From assembly GCF_932274485.2 (NCBI RefSeq), contig NC_065881.2, positions 8,280,613-8,344,612 on the forward strand: 64,000 nt of DNA, given 5' to 3'. The position numbers and the translations under genes were made by a program. Below, piece by piece: positions 31,629 to 43,034 of this stretch. Source of the DNA: Patella vulgata (Eukaryota; Mollusca; Gastropoda; Patellidae). A model generated the notes under the pieces. The model did no database searches, had not been told where the DNA came from, and was given only the letters and a program-made list of their open reading frames with translations. Numbering within the stretch: the stretch's first letter is position 1; each line of letters begins with the position of its first letter.

Positions 31629-32087
31629 TTTAAAGGAGCGAAATCTCTATGCTTTGGCACCTAGATATGGACACAAATGGGTAACAACGCATATAATAAT
31701 GTAATGTGAATGTATATAAACTGATTTACATTCAATCGTTTCTGTTTTACTGTAATTTCTAATCAGTTATGATTGGCGAAATACGAGTAGAGTCCAAACT
31801 GAATGGCAGTCTTTGGTGTCTGGCTATTCCAGTCTACATCGGTAATATACTCCTGTGGATTTTTAGCCTCGTTTATCGAGTCGCTTCATTACAACTGGCG
31901 TTCGAAAGCGTTCTGGCACGAGATTAGTGTGCCAATTTTAAAATTTTGTCTCACATTTTTGATATCAGAACCCCTTCTTTTTACGGCAAGATAACAACAT
32001 CGATGTTGATTTAAATTGACCAATAAGTCGTATTTACAATGTCGAAGACTTTTGATGATATTGAGTTAGCGACTGGCGTCCTTTATT
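31629..32087 (+). mobile_element. MITE-B copy 4
   Basis: TTTAAAGGAGCGAAATCTCT start; the far end is worn (GAGTTAGCGACTGGCGTCC). The central palindrome is degraded. Confidence 0.78.
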
Positions 32088-32089
32088 CT

Positions 32090-32407
32090 GCCTATTGCAG
32101 ATCTTTCGTTAGGCCTTTATTAACATGACAAGACCATAACCAACTCGCGATGCCATCTGAAGGGTAAATTTTAAACAAATTTGAATCCTATCTGCGATTC
32201 AACGGATGTTCATGATTAATCTAGATTTTGTTTGTTATCGTAACAATCGAGGATACATTTTTTTTTTTTTAAAAATTCGTTTGTTTCGGCTCAGAGTGAA
32301 GTAATTTGATTGAAATTTTCAGCAGATCCTCTTTACATTATCTAGTATATAACTATCACAGTGAGAACTGACAGATCTTTATCTAATCTCCCATAATGTA
32401 TCTTTAA
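32090..32407 (-). mobile_element. MITE-A copy 7, left-truncated
   Basis: CTATTGCAGATCTTTCGTTA to CTCCCATAATGTATCTTTAA; joined directly to MITE-B. Confidence 0.78.
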
Positions 32408-32519
32408 TTAAACCAATTTTCAGTATATACTAGCATGGATTTCGCAGTGAAATAAATATTCGATAATGTCCGAAAAGAAAACCAGAAGAGATGGGTAAGC
32501 AATCAAAACTCTGTATAAT

Positions 32520-33180
32520 TACTCCAAAGGCATGCTCTGCCGCGTGTAAGACGCCCATCACTGCTCATAGTCAATTTTGCTTATGTGGCGGTATACCTAA
32601 TTACATAATTTTAACATAACTTCAAAACAATCTTTTTTTGGGAAAACCGAGATCGCATTTCCTGCTTCGTGTACGACGCCCGCCACTACTAGTAGTTAAT
32701 TTGAGCTTATGTATCGGCATACCTAGTTTTGAATTCCTGACATATGTGCAGAATTTTAACATAACCTCAAAACGATCATTATTTGGAAAAACAGAGATCG
32801 CATTTTCTGATTCGTGTACGACGACCGCTATAATTGCAAAATTTTAACATAACCTCAAAACGAACTTTATTTGGGAAAACCGAAATCGCATTTCCTGCTT
32901 CGTGTACGACCCCCGCCACTATTAGTAGTTAATTTGAGCATGTGTTGTGTATCGGTATACCTAAAGGGCAATAGTGCTGGATTCCTGACATAATTGCAGA
33001 ATTTTAACAAAACTTCAAAACGATCTTTATTTGAAAAATCGAGATCGCATTTCCTGCTTCGTGTACAACCCGCGTCACTACTGGTAGTTAATTTGAGTTA
33101 GGTGCCTAGTTTTGAATTCCTGACATAATTGCAGAACTTTAACAAAATTTCAAAACCGAGATTGCATCTGGAGTCCTGCT
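32520..33180 (+). repeat. About 145-bp degenerate tandem repeat
   Basis: Four to five units with AATTTTAACATAACCTCAAA ACGATC, GAAAACCGAGATCGCATTTC CTGCTTCGTGTACGAC and GTAGTTAATTTGAGC. One unit is shortened to about 87 bp. Confidence 0.82.
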
Positions 33181-33978
33181 AAACTTTGATGAAATACAGC
33201 CACCGAACGAAATAAAAAATACTTTCCTATACAGCGTCTCCCAACTTTTCTATAAAACAAATGTATACCAAGTGCGTAATTACAAAAATGTTGCCTCGCT
33301 TATTCTGCTATAACGGATACCATATACGAAAGTCATTTAATTTACAAGACAAAATAAAACTTTAAAATATTTTCACTAATATCAGTGCTATTACGACGAT
33401 ATTGATAAGTGTAAACGAATATTTAATAAGTACATTATAAGTAAACGAAACTTACCTATATAAAGCCTTGTGCTGTTGTAGTAATATAATTTACGTTATG
33501 GATACACAACGGTAAATAGGGCAATCCATATAATGAAAGCACAACACTATCTTAAACTATGTGTTAACAAACTGCAACTATTTAACGCATAGCTATTCGC
33601 TAACTTTGACATTTGTGATTGTTGTTCTTTTGGGGTTACTGACCTATGGGCATTCAACCTGCATATTAATCGAGACATCTAAACAAATCTAATTTCTGAG
33701 CGAAACATGTAGCTTGACTTGATTATCCAGCCACCACTCCACGGTGGTTTATATATACTCCGTACAGCGAATGTTAGTTTCGCGCACACAAAAAAGACTT
33801 TTCATGGTTCGCGGGGTGTGCAATTAATTTGTGTTTATTGCAAAATCATTTTATGTTATGAGATGGGCGTAAAATGTCGTTAAAACGTGTATTCATTTTT
33901 ATTCTTAAAATTTTAATTAAGTTCACGATCTGAAAAGACAATGACTTAAAGTGATGCTTAGAATTCCACTGGAAGGGT
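33181..33978. other. Unannotated spacer, about 0.8 kb
   Basis: AT-rich. Frames are short and no recognised repeat is seen. This is the longest stretch in the window without an assignable feature. Confidence 0.45.
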
Positions 33979-34178
33979 TGAGGTCGAATCATTTAATAGA
34001 TGCACTTTAGATCATCAGGGTTGTTATAGAGTAAAGTGGCGTGGTTTCCATACCAAAATTGTACGTGACAAGAAGTAGGTCGCCTGCATAACCTCGTGGC
34101 TATTCTCAAGGTCCTTCGGTTTCATCCAACTACTAAAGACTCCTCAGCGCCAGCGAATTATTGAAATAAAATTGCTCT
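33979..34178 (+). mobile_element. SINE1, old, degenerate
   Basis: GTGGCGTGGTTTCCATACC, GTACGTGACAAGAAGTAGGT and AGCGAATTATTGAAATAAAA survive; the tail is lost. Confidence 0.75.
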
Positions 34179-34196
34179 CTTTTTAACATTTCAACA

Positions 34197-34406
34197 TATC
34201 ATAAGGTCTGTCATTGAGTCAATTGGCGTGGTTTCGATTCCCCGGTTGTACGTGACAAGGAGTAGGGTCGCATGTCCAATCTTGTGGGTTTTCTCCGTGT
34301 CCTCCGGTTTCCCCCACTACTAAACACCCCTACGCGCAAGCGAATTATTGAAATAAAATTAAAGCATATGTTAGTCCCGAAATGACCTAGTTTGTGTTGA
34401 GTGGAC

Positions 34407-34443
<37 letters not shown>
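34197..34443 (+). mobile_element. SINE1, 5' truncated
   Basis: ATCATAAGGTCTGTCATTGA to GTGGACGTTAAA and (CT)n; the A-box part is missing. Confidence 0.85.
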
Positions 34444-34446
<3 letters not shown>

Positions 34447-34748
34447 GACTTTGTTGTGACATTGTAATTTGCGCCTAGATAAAATGAGACGATTTATATT
34501 TATATTAAAGTACAGCGATGCACTTCAATATATAATCTATCTTAATATCTAAAGCTGTCATTGTATAAAAAAAAAGGAAAAACATATTCAGTGCTGAAAC
34601 ATGTTGACATACTGACGTCTTTAGAGACGACGGGTCCTTTTTCGCATGAAATATCACATTCTTAATTAAAAAAAAAATTAATGTACCAGGCCCTACTGGT
34701 TTATTTTTATACCGGTTGCGTAATGCTATGCAATTATGGTATGTGAAG
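34444..34748. other. Unannotated spacer
   Basis: No supported feature. Confidence 0.4.
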
Positions 34749-35040
34749 GGCTAAATCTATTTCTTAAGGCGAGCTCCATTTTCGTCAAGGTAGCTGAGAT
34801 GTAAAAAAAGGTTAGGACAAATGGTTGGCGAGATTGTACGTTAGGGTTAAGGTAAGCATTGGGGTTAGGTCTAGGGTTAGGATTAGGGTTAGCATTAGCG
34901 CAAGCCCGGTTAACGTGATTGTTGACGAGATTGTAGGTGTGTGTTAGGTAAGCTTTAGAGCTAGGTCAGGGTTAGCATCAGGGTTTGGATTAGCGCAGGC
35001 CCTGTTTTTATCACGTGACCTTTGACCAACTAGGTCTAAC
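34749..35040 (+). mobile_element. MITE-E copy 2, expanded core
   Basis: GGCTAAATCTATTTCTTAAG start. The core is duplicated: GGCGAGATTGTACGTTAGGG and, about 120 bp on, GACGAGATTGTAGGTGTGTG, each followed by TTAGGG-like runs. The right inverted end is worn. Confidence 0.75.
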
Positions 35041-35106
35041 CTATGTGAAGGGGTCGGTTGTTTGTTTATCCTGTTGACCACCCAGAAGTTATGTTTGTGT
35101 GTGTAA

Positions 35107-35455
35107 GAGCGAGAGAGAGAGAGAGAGAGAGACGGAGAGAGAGAGAGAGGGGAGGGGGCTTTAACGTCCACTCGACACAAACTAGGTCATTTCGGGACTA
35201 ACATATGGTTCAATTTTATTTCCATAATTCGCTTGCGTGTATGGGTCTTTAGCAGTAGCAGGAAAACCCACGAGGTTGGATAGGCGACCCTACTCCTTGT
35301 CATACAACCGGGGAATGGAAACCACGCCAGTTCGATATGAGCAGGTCATAGTGGCGCAGACCGGTCAAAATTTCCTTCATAGCACACTGAATGGCGTATG
35401 CCCGTCATCATTTGCCTAGTCGCAGCAGAACAGTAGGACGTTAAACCCCATTTCA
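35107..35455. mobile_element. SINE1-SINE2 fusion in opposite orientations
   Basis: SINE1 in minus orientation (35107-35333, (GA)n to AACCACGCCAGTTCGA) meets SINE2 in plus orientation (35337-35455, GTCATAGTGGCGCAGACC to CCCCATTTCATTT). Confidence 0.8.
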
Positions 35456-35880
35456 TTTTTAAATCCCATTTCATTTATGTTTGAATTTTAATCACCCGTA
35501 TTGTCCCTTTAAACTATGCAATCTTTTTGTTATGCATTAAGCATGTTGTCCTCTTAAATTGCCCAATACTATTATTATTACCCTGCTTGGAACAAACGTC
35601 TCGCTATTTGACACCAAATAAAACGTTATCTAAAGCACCAAGGTCGTTGACCTGTAAATCGATTACGAACCTAATGTTTTATTTAAAAGTTATTTTAAAC
35701 ACTACATATCTTATCTCGTGAATCTAACTAACCCATTCAGCCAGTGAACTAAATTAATTACACAATTATCCTTCTTTTTAACTCCATGATAAAATATCCC
35801 AGGCTCGAAATTCGGAACATACAAAATCTTAATTTAATGGGGCCTGACGTCAAGGTCGGATAAAACTTGCACGAGAGGCT
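35456..35880. other. Unannotated spacer
   Basis: No gene supported. GTATTGTCCCTTTAAAC at about 35500 resembles a MITE-J-type terminus. Confidence 0.4.
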
Positions 35881-36100
35881 GGCTAAATCTTTTGGTTAAG
35901 GCCAGCTCAATTTTCGTCAATGTTGCAGAGATGTAAATAAGGTTATGGCACGTGATTGTTGGCGAGATTGTAGGTTAGGGTTTGGGTAAGCATTGAGGCT
36001 AGGTCCAGGGTTAGGGTTAGGGTTGGGATTAGCGCTAGCCCTGTTTACAACTCGTGACCTCTGGACAAACCTGAAGTCGGCCTTATCAAATCGATCTAAC
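35881..36100 (+). mobile_element. MITE-E copy 3
   Basis: GGCTAAATCTTTTGGTTAAG GCCAGC start and GGCCTTATCAAATCGATCTA end. The core has GGGTTAGGGTTAGGGTTGGG at about 36009-36029, the longest telomere-like run. Confidence 0.82.
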
Positions 36101-36125
36101 CATACTTTGTGGTATGTGCATCAAC

Positions 36126-36512
36126 CTTTCATCTAATTCCAACTGTCAGGGTTCTTTAACGTGCACACCAACGTGTAAAACAGGACCCCGGGTGATCGTC
36201 CCCTTCGAGCAAGTAGACCCTGGTCGGGTGTTCGATCCCTGCATTTGCCGAGAAAGTTCATCCAGATTTTCCGGTGTGGTTTCCCCTTGTCAGTGATGCA
36301 GGACGGAGGGCCTGACAAGGACAGCTGTCTAGTCGTTCGGATGGGACGAAAAACCGAGGTCCCGTGTACATAAAGATCCCTTGGCAGTTGAAATTCGATA
36401 TAAGAGTAGACCGTCGCGCCGCTGCCCGGGCAAAATTTTCCTCATCGCACACTGTATGGCGCAGAACAGTTTAGGAGCAGAACAGTAGGACGTTAAACTC
36501 CATTTCATTTCG
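36126..36512. mobile_element. Two SINE2 pieces in inverted arrangement
   Basis: A reverse body fragment (36132-36222, TTCCAACTGTCAGG to GTAGACCCTGG) abuts a forward copy (36223-36512) that starts at TCGGGTGTTCGATCCCTGC, keeping the B box but not the A box, and ends CTCCATTTCATTTC. Confidence 0.82.
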
Positions 36513-36519
36513 TTTTTTT

Positions 36520-36586
36520 TTCTCGGTCAAGATAGGAATCGGACTCGGGACGGCCAGCCCTCTACACAATGAGTCACCGTGGTTCC
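36520..36586 (-). mobile_element. SINE2-like head fragment
   Basis: TTTCTCGGTCAAGATAGGAA, GGACTCGGGACGGCC and ATGAGTCACCGTGGTTCC; only the tRNA-like part. Confidence 0.55.
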
Positions 36587-36639
36587 ATAGTCTTACCTAA
36601 ATGCAAATTGATTCAAAGATTCAAAAGTTATTTTTGGGT

Positions 36640-36990
36640 GGTCGAAAGGTGTAACACGTCCGATTTAGACCACGTCCGATTTCTAGTCCACATATGCATG
36701 TGACAAAGAGTAGGATCACTTGTCCAACCTCGTGGGTTTTCTCCGGGTCCTCCGGTTTCCTCCCACTGCTAAAGACCCCTATGCACAAGCGAATTATTGA
36801 AATACAATTAAAACCATGTTAGTCCCGAAATGACCTAGTTTGTGTCGAGTGGACGTTAACACACATTTCTCTCTCTCTCTCTCCAACCTCGTTGGTATTT
36901 CCGATCCTCTGGTTTCCACCACATGTAAAGATTCCTATAAACATCGACACCAAGGTGGTATCTAACATATGGTCTGTGTTTAAATCACCC
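36640..36990 (+). mobile_element. SINE1 followed by second worn core
   Basis: A SINE1 with a disrupted head (36640-36882) and CT tail is followed by CCAACCTCGTTGGTATTTCC GATCC, a degraded second core. Confidence 0.75.
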
Positions 36991-37071
36991 CTACCTTTAC
37001 TATGGTGCCTCGGGGCTTTAACAAGATTGTTATAAAACATCTTCAAGAAAACAAATTTATAACATTTCTAC

Positions 37072-37308
37072 ATATCATAAGGTCTGTCATTGAGTCAATT
37101 GGTTTGGTTTCTCGATTCCCCGTTTGTACGTGACAAGGATTAGGGTCACCTGTCCAATCTTGTGGGTTTTCTCCGGGTCACCCTGTTTCCTCCCACTGCT
37201 AAAGACCCCTACGCGCAAGGCAAATATTGAATTAAAATTAAACCACATGTTCAGTGCTCACTGACATGTTAGTCCCGAAATAAACTAGTTTGTGTCGAGT
37301 GGACGTTA

Positions 37309-37364
<56 letters not shown>

Positions 37365-37368
37365 ACAT
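37072..37368 (+). mobile_element. SINE1, 5' truncated
   Basis: CATATCATAAGGTCTGTCAT to GTGGACGTTAACC and a long (CT)n. A 20-bp duplication (ATGTTCAGTGCTCACTGAC area) interrupts the 3' part. Confidence 0.85.
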
Positions 37369-37508
37369 TTCAACAGGTCAACGAACTCTTTTTACCTTAA
37401 CTTATTTCGAGTGTCCTTGTCTGTTAATTTTAAAAAGTCGGACAGTTGAGTCAAAGATATAGTTAGTAAATAGAACTGTTTGTCCTCTTTTTTTTTATAA
37501 GAATGGGG

Positions 37509-37732
37509 TTAGGTCTATTTGATAAGGCTTACTTCGAGTTTGGTCAAAGGTCACGAGAGATAAACAGGGCTAGCGCTAACCCCAACCCTAACCCGGGACA
37601 TAGTCCCAATGCAATGCTTACTCAAACTTTAAGCTAACAAAATCTCTCCAACAATCATGTGCCCTAACCTTATTTACATCTCAGCGATCCTGACGAAAAT
37701 TGAGCTGGCCTTAACAAATAGATTCAGCCATG
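37509..37732 (-). mobile_element. MITE-E copy 4
   Basis: GTTAGGTCTATTTGATAAGG start; core in complement CCCCAACCCTAACCCGGG; end GAGCTGGCCTTAACAAATAG. Confidence 0.8.
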
Positions 37733-37855
37733 GAGTGGGTATATTTTAAAGTCTGACAGGTCATTGAACTACAGGTATCTAAAATTTGAAGAATAAATCC
37801 CATATATATTTGGTGTCCAAGCTTATATTTTAGGGGATAAGGGTAAAATTTTTAA

Positions 37856-38666
37856 AGAGAGAGAGAGAGAAAAATGAGGTTTAACGTCCACTCGACACAA
37901 TTCACTTGCGCGTAGGGGTCTTTGGTTTATTCCCACGAAGGCGCAGTTATTGACCGTAACGGATTAAAAAATGTCGTTTTCGAAGACTTCGCGGGAATCC
38001 AGCCCCTAGGGATTAAAATGGATTAAAAACGTAACAATGGTGTTATAGATTGTTATGATAAGAATTTGCACTTTCATAATCCCCAATGTAACTAATTAAC
38101 CAACATTTTAGCATCAGTTTTGGCAGAAGAAATAAAAACATAACTATACTATAACAAAAATTAATTTAATTTTGCCAAATAAATAAAAACATAACTATAC
38201 TATAACAAAAATTAGTTTAACTTCGCCAAATTCCTGGAGCTGGCCTTGGATTGGAGCATTTTTGTATCCTTTCCTTGGTGGTTCCTGTCCCCCAGCATAC
38301 TGAACGATTCTAATCTCATTGATATTTTGTTCTTCTTGCAAAATTGGTGAATAAAATTCAGAGTGAACATAAATTCATAAAATCTTTAACACCGTTAATT
38401 GGGTCCTAATAACAACATGTCTCTCTTCAAACGAAAGCCGGCAAGTCGATATCTGCGCCTTCGTGGGAAGGATTAATTTTGGTCACGCTCAATAACTGCG
38501 CCTTCGTGGGAATACACCGGGTCTTTAGCAGTTTGAGGTTGGACAGGCGACTGTACTTCTTGTCACGTACAACCGGGGAATCAAAACCACGCCAGTTGAC
38601 TCAATGAAAGACTTCATGATACAGTGCGCACGTGCTAACCATTCAGCCATCCAAACCCCTCTTGAT
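37856..38666 (-). mobile_element. SINE1 split by MITE-K
   Basis: SINE1 tail and body stop at GGGTCTTT (37916-37923) and resume at the second GGGTCTTT (38519-38526), continuing to GCCATCCAAACCCC. Confidence 0.87.
37924..38518. mobile_element. MITE-K, nested in SINE1, 8-bp TSD
   Basis: Inverted ends GGTTTATTCCCACGAAGG CG and complement of CTTCGTGGGAATACACC, about 33 bp. GGGTCTTT flanks it on both sides, and the host SINE sequence supplies the empty site. A second internal terminus-like piece (CTGCGCCTTCGTGGGAA) lies at about 38452-38468. Eight-base duplications fit hAT or P-type elements. An internal direct repeat (AACATAACTATACTATAACA) lies at about 38138-38205. No transposase. Confidence 0.86.
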
Positions 38667-38716
38667 CTTTTTTTTTTTTAAATTTTTTTTAAAGTTTGAC
38701 AGGTTGATAGACAAGA

Positions 38717-39119
38717 TTAAACATACATTATGCAAGAGCTAAATCTGTCTATTGCAGGTCTTTCTTTAGGCCTGAAATGTTATCTCAATTATTAATTAGA
38801 CATTAATTAACCTATCCAGACCATAATCAACTCTCGATGACATCGCTACCCTGCGATCTTTAGTGGATTATGAGCCGGTTTACTGCAAACTTTCCTTCAC
38901 GATTTAACGATTAAATGGATATCGAGACTATGCTGTTTATCGTACTGACTTTAGTAATGTTGATTGAGGCTAGGCGGAAATTACAATAGCTAAAATCTCG
39001 GTTCATAGTGAATCAATTTGACTGAAATTTCCTGCAAATTCCCTTTACATTATCAAGTTTTTAACTGTTATAGTGAGAACTTCCAGCTCTTTATCTTATC
39101 TCCCATAATGTATCTTTAA
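38717..39119 (-). mobile_element. MITE-A copy 8, complete
   Basis: TTAAACATACATTATGCAAG start and CTCCCATAATGTATCTTTAA end; 403 bp. Confidence 0.87.
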
Positions 39120-39451
39120 CTAAATGTTAAATAATGAATTTGAGTAGGTGTTTAGCTTGGATTATATAAGTCATGAAAAATTAGATATTGTCCGATTCTA
39201 AAAATAAAATTTTTAGAACGATGACATTATGGGAATCGAGACTTATTTGTCAGCGTTATATATTATAGATAGCGTATATTATGTAGCAAAATAAAACCTG
39301 CTAAAACCTGCATCAAGTGTGCATTGAGAAGTCATGTTAAATTTGAAGGAGAATTCTCAGCTATGCTTAGTGAATCAAATAGGTCGATGAACTGTCTTAA
39401 ATTTGAAGGAGAAAGCTCAGATATGCTTGGTGAATCAACCTGTCTAAATTG
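39120..39451. other. Unannotated spacer with short direct duplication
   Basis: GTTAAATTTGAAGGAGAATT CTCAG at 39334 recurs at 39398 with changes (TTAAATTTGAAGGAGAAAGC), a 64-bp tandem duplication. Confidence 0.5.
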
Positions 39452-39465
39452 CCAGACGCTCTGAA

Positions 39466-39828
39466 ATGAAATGGGGTTTAACGTCCTACTGTTCTGCTCT
39501 GAACTTGGCTAATGAAGACGGGCATGCGCCATACAGTGTGCTATGAGGGAAATTTTGCCCGGACAGCGTCACTACGGCCTACTCTTATATCGAATTCCAA
39601 CTGTCAAGGGATCTTTTAAGTGCACGACAATGTGTACACGGGACCTCGGGTTTTCGTCACATCCGAACGATTAGACAGCTGTCCTTGCCAGGCCCTTCGT
39701 CCTGCATCACTGACAAGGGAGAACAACGCCGGAAAATCTGGATGAACTTTCTCGGCCAATGGAGGGATCGAACACCCGACCTCCAGGCTAGCGAGCCAGC
39801 GCCTTACCCACTTAGCTACCGTGATCCC
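39466..39828 (-). mobile_element. SINE2, full length, with 14-bp TSD
   Basis: CCAGACGCTCTGAA at 39452-39465 and CCAGGCGCTCTGAA at 39829-39842, one change. The head is complete. Confidence 0.91.
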
Positions 39829-39882
39829 CCAGGCGCTCTGAACCAAAGACTTCCTGGTAAGCCGGCGTTAACATCTTAATGA

Positions 39883-40137
39883 GCCTTGGTGGCTCAGCGA
39901 ATAAGGCGCTTGCTCGCTAGCCTGGACGTCTCGGGTTCGCTTCCAGTGTTGGTCGAAAAAGTTCATTGGAATTTTCCAGCGTGGTTCATTCTTGTCAGTA
40001 GAGCAGGACGGGGAGCCTGGCACGAAACAACGTAGAGCTGTGTCCGGCAAAAATTTCCCCCATAGCACTCTGTATGGCGTATGTCCGTTTTCATAAGCCC
40101 AATCGGAACAGTGGGACGTTAAACCTCATTTTTTTTC
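39883..40137 (+). mobile_element. SINE2, diverged head variant
   Basis: GAGCCTTGGTGGCTCAGCGA ATAAGGCGC is a different, tRNA-like A-box context, with GGGTTCGCTTCC as B box. The body is shortened; ends GGACGTTAAACCTC. Confidence 0.8.
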
Positions 40138-40149
40138 CAGCTGCATTAT

Positions 40150-40388
40150 TTTTTGTCAATTGGCGTGGTTTCGATTGCCCCGGTTGTACGTGACAAGTAG
40201 AAGGGTCGCCTGTCCAACTTCGTGGGTTTTTGTTCCGGGTCCTCCAGTTTCCTTCCACTGCTAAAGACCCCTACGCGCAAGCGAATTATTGAAATAAAAT
40301 TGAACCGAAATGTTAGTCCCGAAATGACCTAGTCTGTGTCGAGTGGACGTTAACCCCCCCTCTCTCTCTTTCTCTCTCTCTCTCTCTT
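40150..40388 (+). mobile_element. SINE1, 5' truncated
   Basis: TTGTCAATTGGCGTGGTTTC to GTGGACGTTAACCCC and a CT tract. Confidence 0.85.
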
Positions 40389-40639
40389 TGCCACCTTCAA
40401 ACACCAAGGAATTACACCTTTAACATTTAACATTAGTAATAATATATTTATAAGTATTGTCGTACCTGGATAATACAATAGCTTATAAGTAGGTCAATGA
40501 TCGATGTACTCACCTGTCATATCGCAGGTGAAGTAGGGCGTAACAATTTTAAACAATCATCACATACTATATATCATTAAACTATATGTTTCTTTAGGTC
40601 GACAGATATTATTTTTTGTGGCGTCCTGAGGCGACAGGT

Positions 40640-40880
40640 TTTTTTTTCTTTTTAAAGAAAAATAAATTACCAGCAGTATGATGTCAAAAGATTTTTTTTT
40701 TTAGATTTATATATTTGAAATTACATTGATATGAACATGAAATGAAATGGGGTATAACGTCATACTGTTCTGCTCCGATTGGGATAATTTTAAAGAAAAA
40801 TAAATTACTATAGTGAGCAGTATTATGTCAAAAGATTTTTTTGAAATTACATGTACATGGATATGAAAATAAAATGAAAT
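40640..40880 (+). repeat. About 148-bp tandem duplication including a SINE2 tail
   Basis: TTTAAAGAAAAATAAATTAC to ATGAAATGAAATGGGGTATA (40650-40760) recurs from 40790 with differences, so both a flank and the SINE2 tail were copied. Confidence 0.75.
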
Positions 40881-41133
40881 GGGGTTTAACGTCGTACTGT
40901 TCTTCTCTGATTGGGCTAATGGAGATGGGTAATCGCGATATACGGTGTGCTATGAGGGAAATTTAGCCCGAACAGCGGCGGCACGGCCTACTAGTATGTC
41001 GCATTCCAACTATCAAAGGTGAGTTTACTTGCATGTCAATGAGTACACGTGACCTCTGGTTTTCGTCTTATCCGAACGACTAGACACTATTCCTTGCAAG
41101 AACCCCTTCCTGCACCCCTGACAAGGGGGAAAC
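40868..41133 (-). mobile_element. SINE2, 5' truncated, in the duplicated segment
   Basis: AAATGGGGTTTAACGTCGTA to CCCTGACAAGGGGGAAAC. The first, partial copy of the tail is at 40737-40788. Confidence 0.8.
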
Positions 41134-41400
41134 TGTCTCTCTCTCTCTCTCGCTCTCTCTCTCTCGTTTATGAAATTTAGCTGGCGTGGTTTCGATTCCT
41201 CCGTTCTACGTGACAAGGAGAGTCACCTGTCCAACCTCGTGGGTTTTCTCCGGGTCCTCCGGTTTCATACCACTGCTCAAAGACCCCTACGCGCAAGCGA
41301 ATTATTGAAATAAAATTAAACCATATGTTAGTCCCGAAATGGTCTAGTTTGTGTCGAGTGGACGTTAAACCCAATTTCTCTCCCTCTCTCCCTCTCTCTA
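41134..41400 (+). mobile_element. SINE1, 5' truncated, preceded by a CT tract
   Basis: A (CT)n tract is followed by GTTTATGAAATTTAGCTGGC then GTGGTTTCGATTCC and the body to CCCAATTTCTCTCC. The same CT-plus-GTTTATGAAATTTAGC junction occurs at 46889, so the two copies descend from one source. Confidence 0.83.
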
Positions 41401-41401
41401 A

Positions 41402-41466
41402 CACGCAGGGACTTCCGGGTTAGCGAGCCAACGTCCTACACACTGAACCACCATAGCCCCTTCCCC
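41402..41466 (-). mobile_element. SINE2 head fragment
   Basis: ACGCAGGGACTTCCGGGTTA GCGAGCCAAC and CACTGAACCACCATAGCCCC; no body. Confidence 0.65.
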
Positions 41467-41918
41467 TAATAAAGAAGCCATATTTAGATTATGAATGTAA
41501 TGATCTATAACTTTGTTGGTTAAAATTTGTAACATGACGTGAAGCTATAGAAAGGAATGTATTAATGCATTAGGACTTCCATTGGCATAAAGAGAGGAAC
41601 GAATGACGTCATAGAAGCCGTGAAAAAAAACAATTATTTTTTTCTAATACCAAACAGAATTTTAAAAGTACTTTTAATAATAGCCAGTTAGGAAGCTGGT
41701 ATGGATGCCCTCTGATAGCTGTCTGTCTTTCTGTAAGTGCAGGAGAACCTCACTACACACTACACAAAACCTACAAGACCAACCTGTGGACTACATAGAC
41801 TTTGCAAGAAATAAACAATAAATATCAGATCAAGTGAATGGATCCTGGAGCCAGTCGTAAACATTGACGTAGCGATACATTCCCGGCCTGTAATGAAGGA
41901 TACAGGTTTCATTTAAAA

Positions 41919-41920
<2 letters not shown>
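41467..41920. other. Unannotated spacer
   Basis: No supported feature. Confidence 0.4.
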
Positions 41921-41955
<35 letters not shown>

Positions 41956-42216
41956 TGGGGTTTAACGTCCACTCGACACAAACTACGTCATTTCGGGACT
42001 AACACATGGTTCAATTTTATTTCAATCATTCGCTTGCGCGTAGGGGTCTTTAGCAGTAGGAGGAAACCGGAGGACCCGGAGAAAACCCACGAGGTTGGAC
42101 AGGCGACCCTACTCCTTGTCACGTACAACCGGGGATTCGAAACCACGCCAGTCGACTCAATGACAGACTTTATGATACAGCGCGCGCACGCTAACCATTC
42201 AGCCATCCAACCCCCC
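41921..42216 (-). mobile_element. SINE1, full length, well preserved
   Basis: (GA)n, GATGGGGTTTAACGTCC to GCCATCCAACCCCCC. Nearly identical to the copy at 48593 over the core and head. Confidence 0.9.
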
Positions 42217-42617
42217 TATTTTATAAATATATCAATATTATAAAAATATATAATATATAAACACAACCGTCAATTTATAATAAAATCCTGTCTCTTTAAA
42301 AAAATTAACACTTTACCATATAAACCCGGTTGGGCACACGTGTAATGTAATGATTGACAACGGTAAAAATGCGATCTAATATTATTTAAGATCCTTGCAC
42401 TCAATCAAAATGTGCTTAACTGTCAAAGGAATATATGACAGTGTTCACATTCTGGTTGAGGTTTTCGCTTCAAAATGAAAATGTTCGTTAAAAAGTATGA
42501 CCTATGCGAGAACGACACAAAACAACTTCATCTCTCCTGTTAGTTCTATAGGAGCTTGGACAACCTCCTAAGAGAGGCTTAATGTGATGAAGTTTGTTTG
42601 CAAGACCCCAAGACCGT
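42217..42617. other. Unannotated spacer
   Basis: AT-rich; no supported feature. Confidence 0.4.
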
Positions 42618-42979
42618 TGCCAGCTAAAGACCCCTTACGCGCAAGCGAATTATTGAAATAAAATTGTACCATATGTTAGTCCCGAAATGACCTGGTTTGT
42701 GTTGAGTGGACGTTAAACCCCATTTCTCTCTCTTCTAGATTTCGACAGATGCACAACCAACTAGCAACTATTCTTCTCCACTGTTTATAAACATTTAAAG
42801 AGAATTTCTCCAGAATCCCAGCAACGTCTTACCTTGCTCCGAGTCCTCCGGTTTCCTCCCACTGCTAAAGACCCCTACGCGCAAGCGAATTATGTAAATA
42901 AAATTAAACCATATGTTAGTCCCGAAATGACCTAGTTTATGTCGAGTGGACGTTAAACCCCATTTCTCTCTCTCTCTTT
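42618..42979 (+). mobile_element. Two 5'-truncated SINE1 copies flanking a repeat-F piece
   Basis: First SINE1 3' half 42618-42734, second 42836-42979. The 100 bp between (TAGATTTCGACAGATGCACA to GTCTTACCTTGCT) match 51052-51150, where they are continuous with repeat F. Confidence 0.8.
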
Positions 42980-43034
42980 TAAAAAGCAAATTCTCTGATC
43001 AAATTCATGCCAATAAGCGAGGTCATCTGTAATA

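Noticed and set aside
36009-36029. Chromosome end or interstitial telomere
   Set aside because: The TTAGGG-like run is short, degenerate and enclosed by MITE-E inverted ends.
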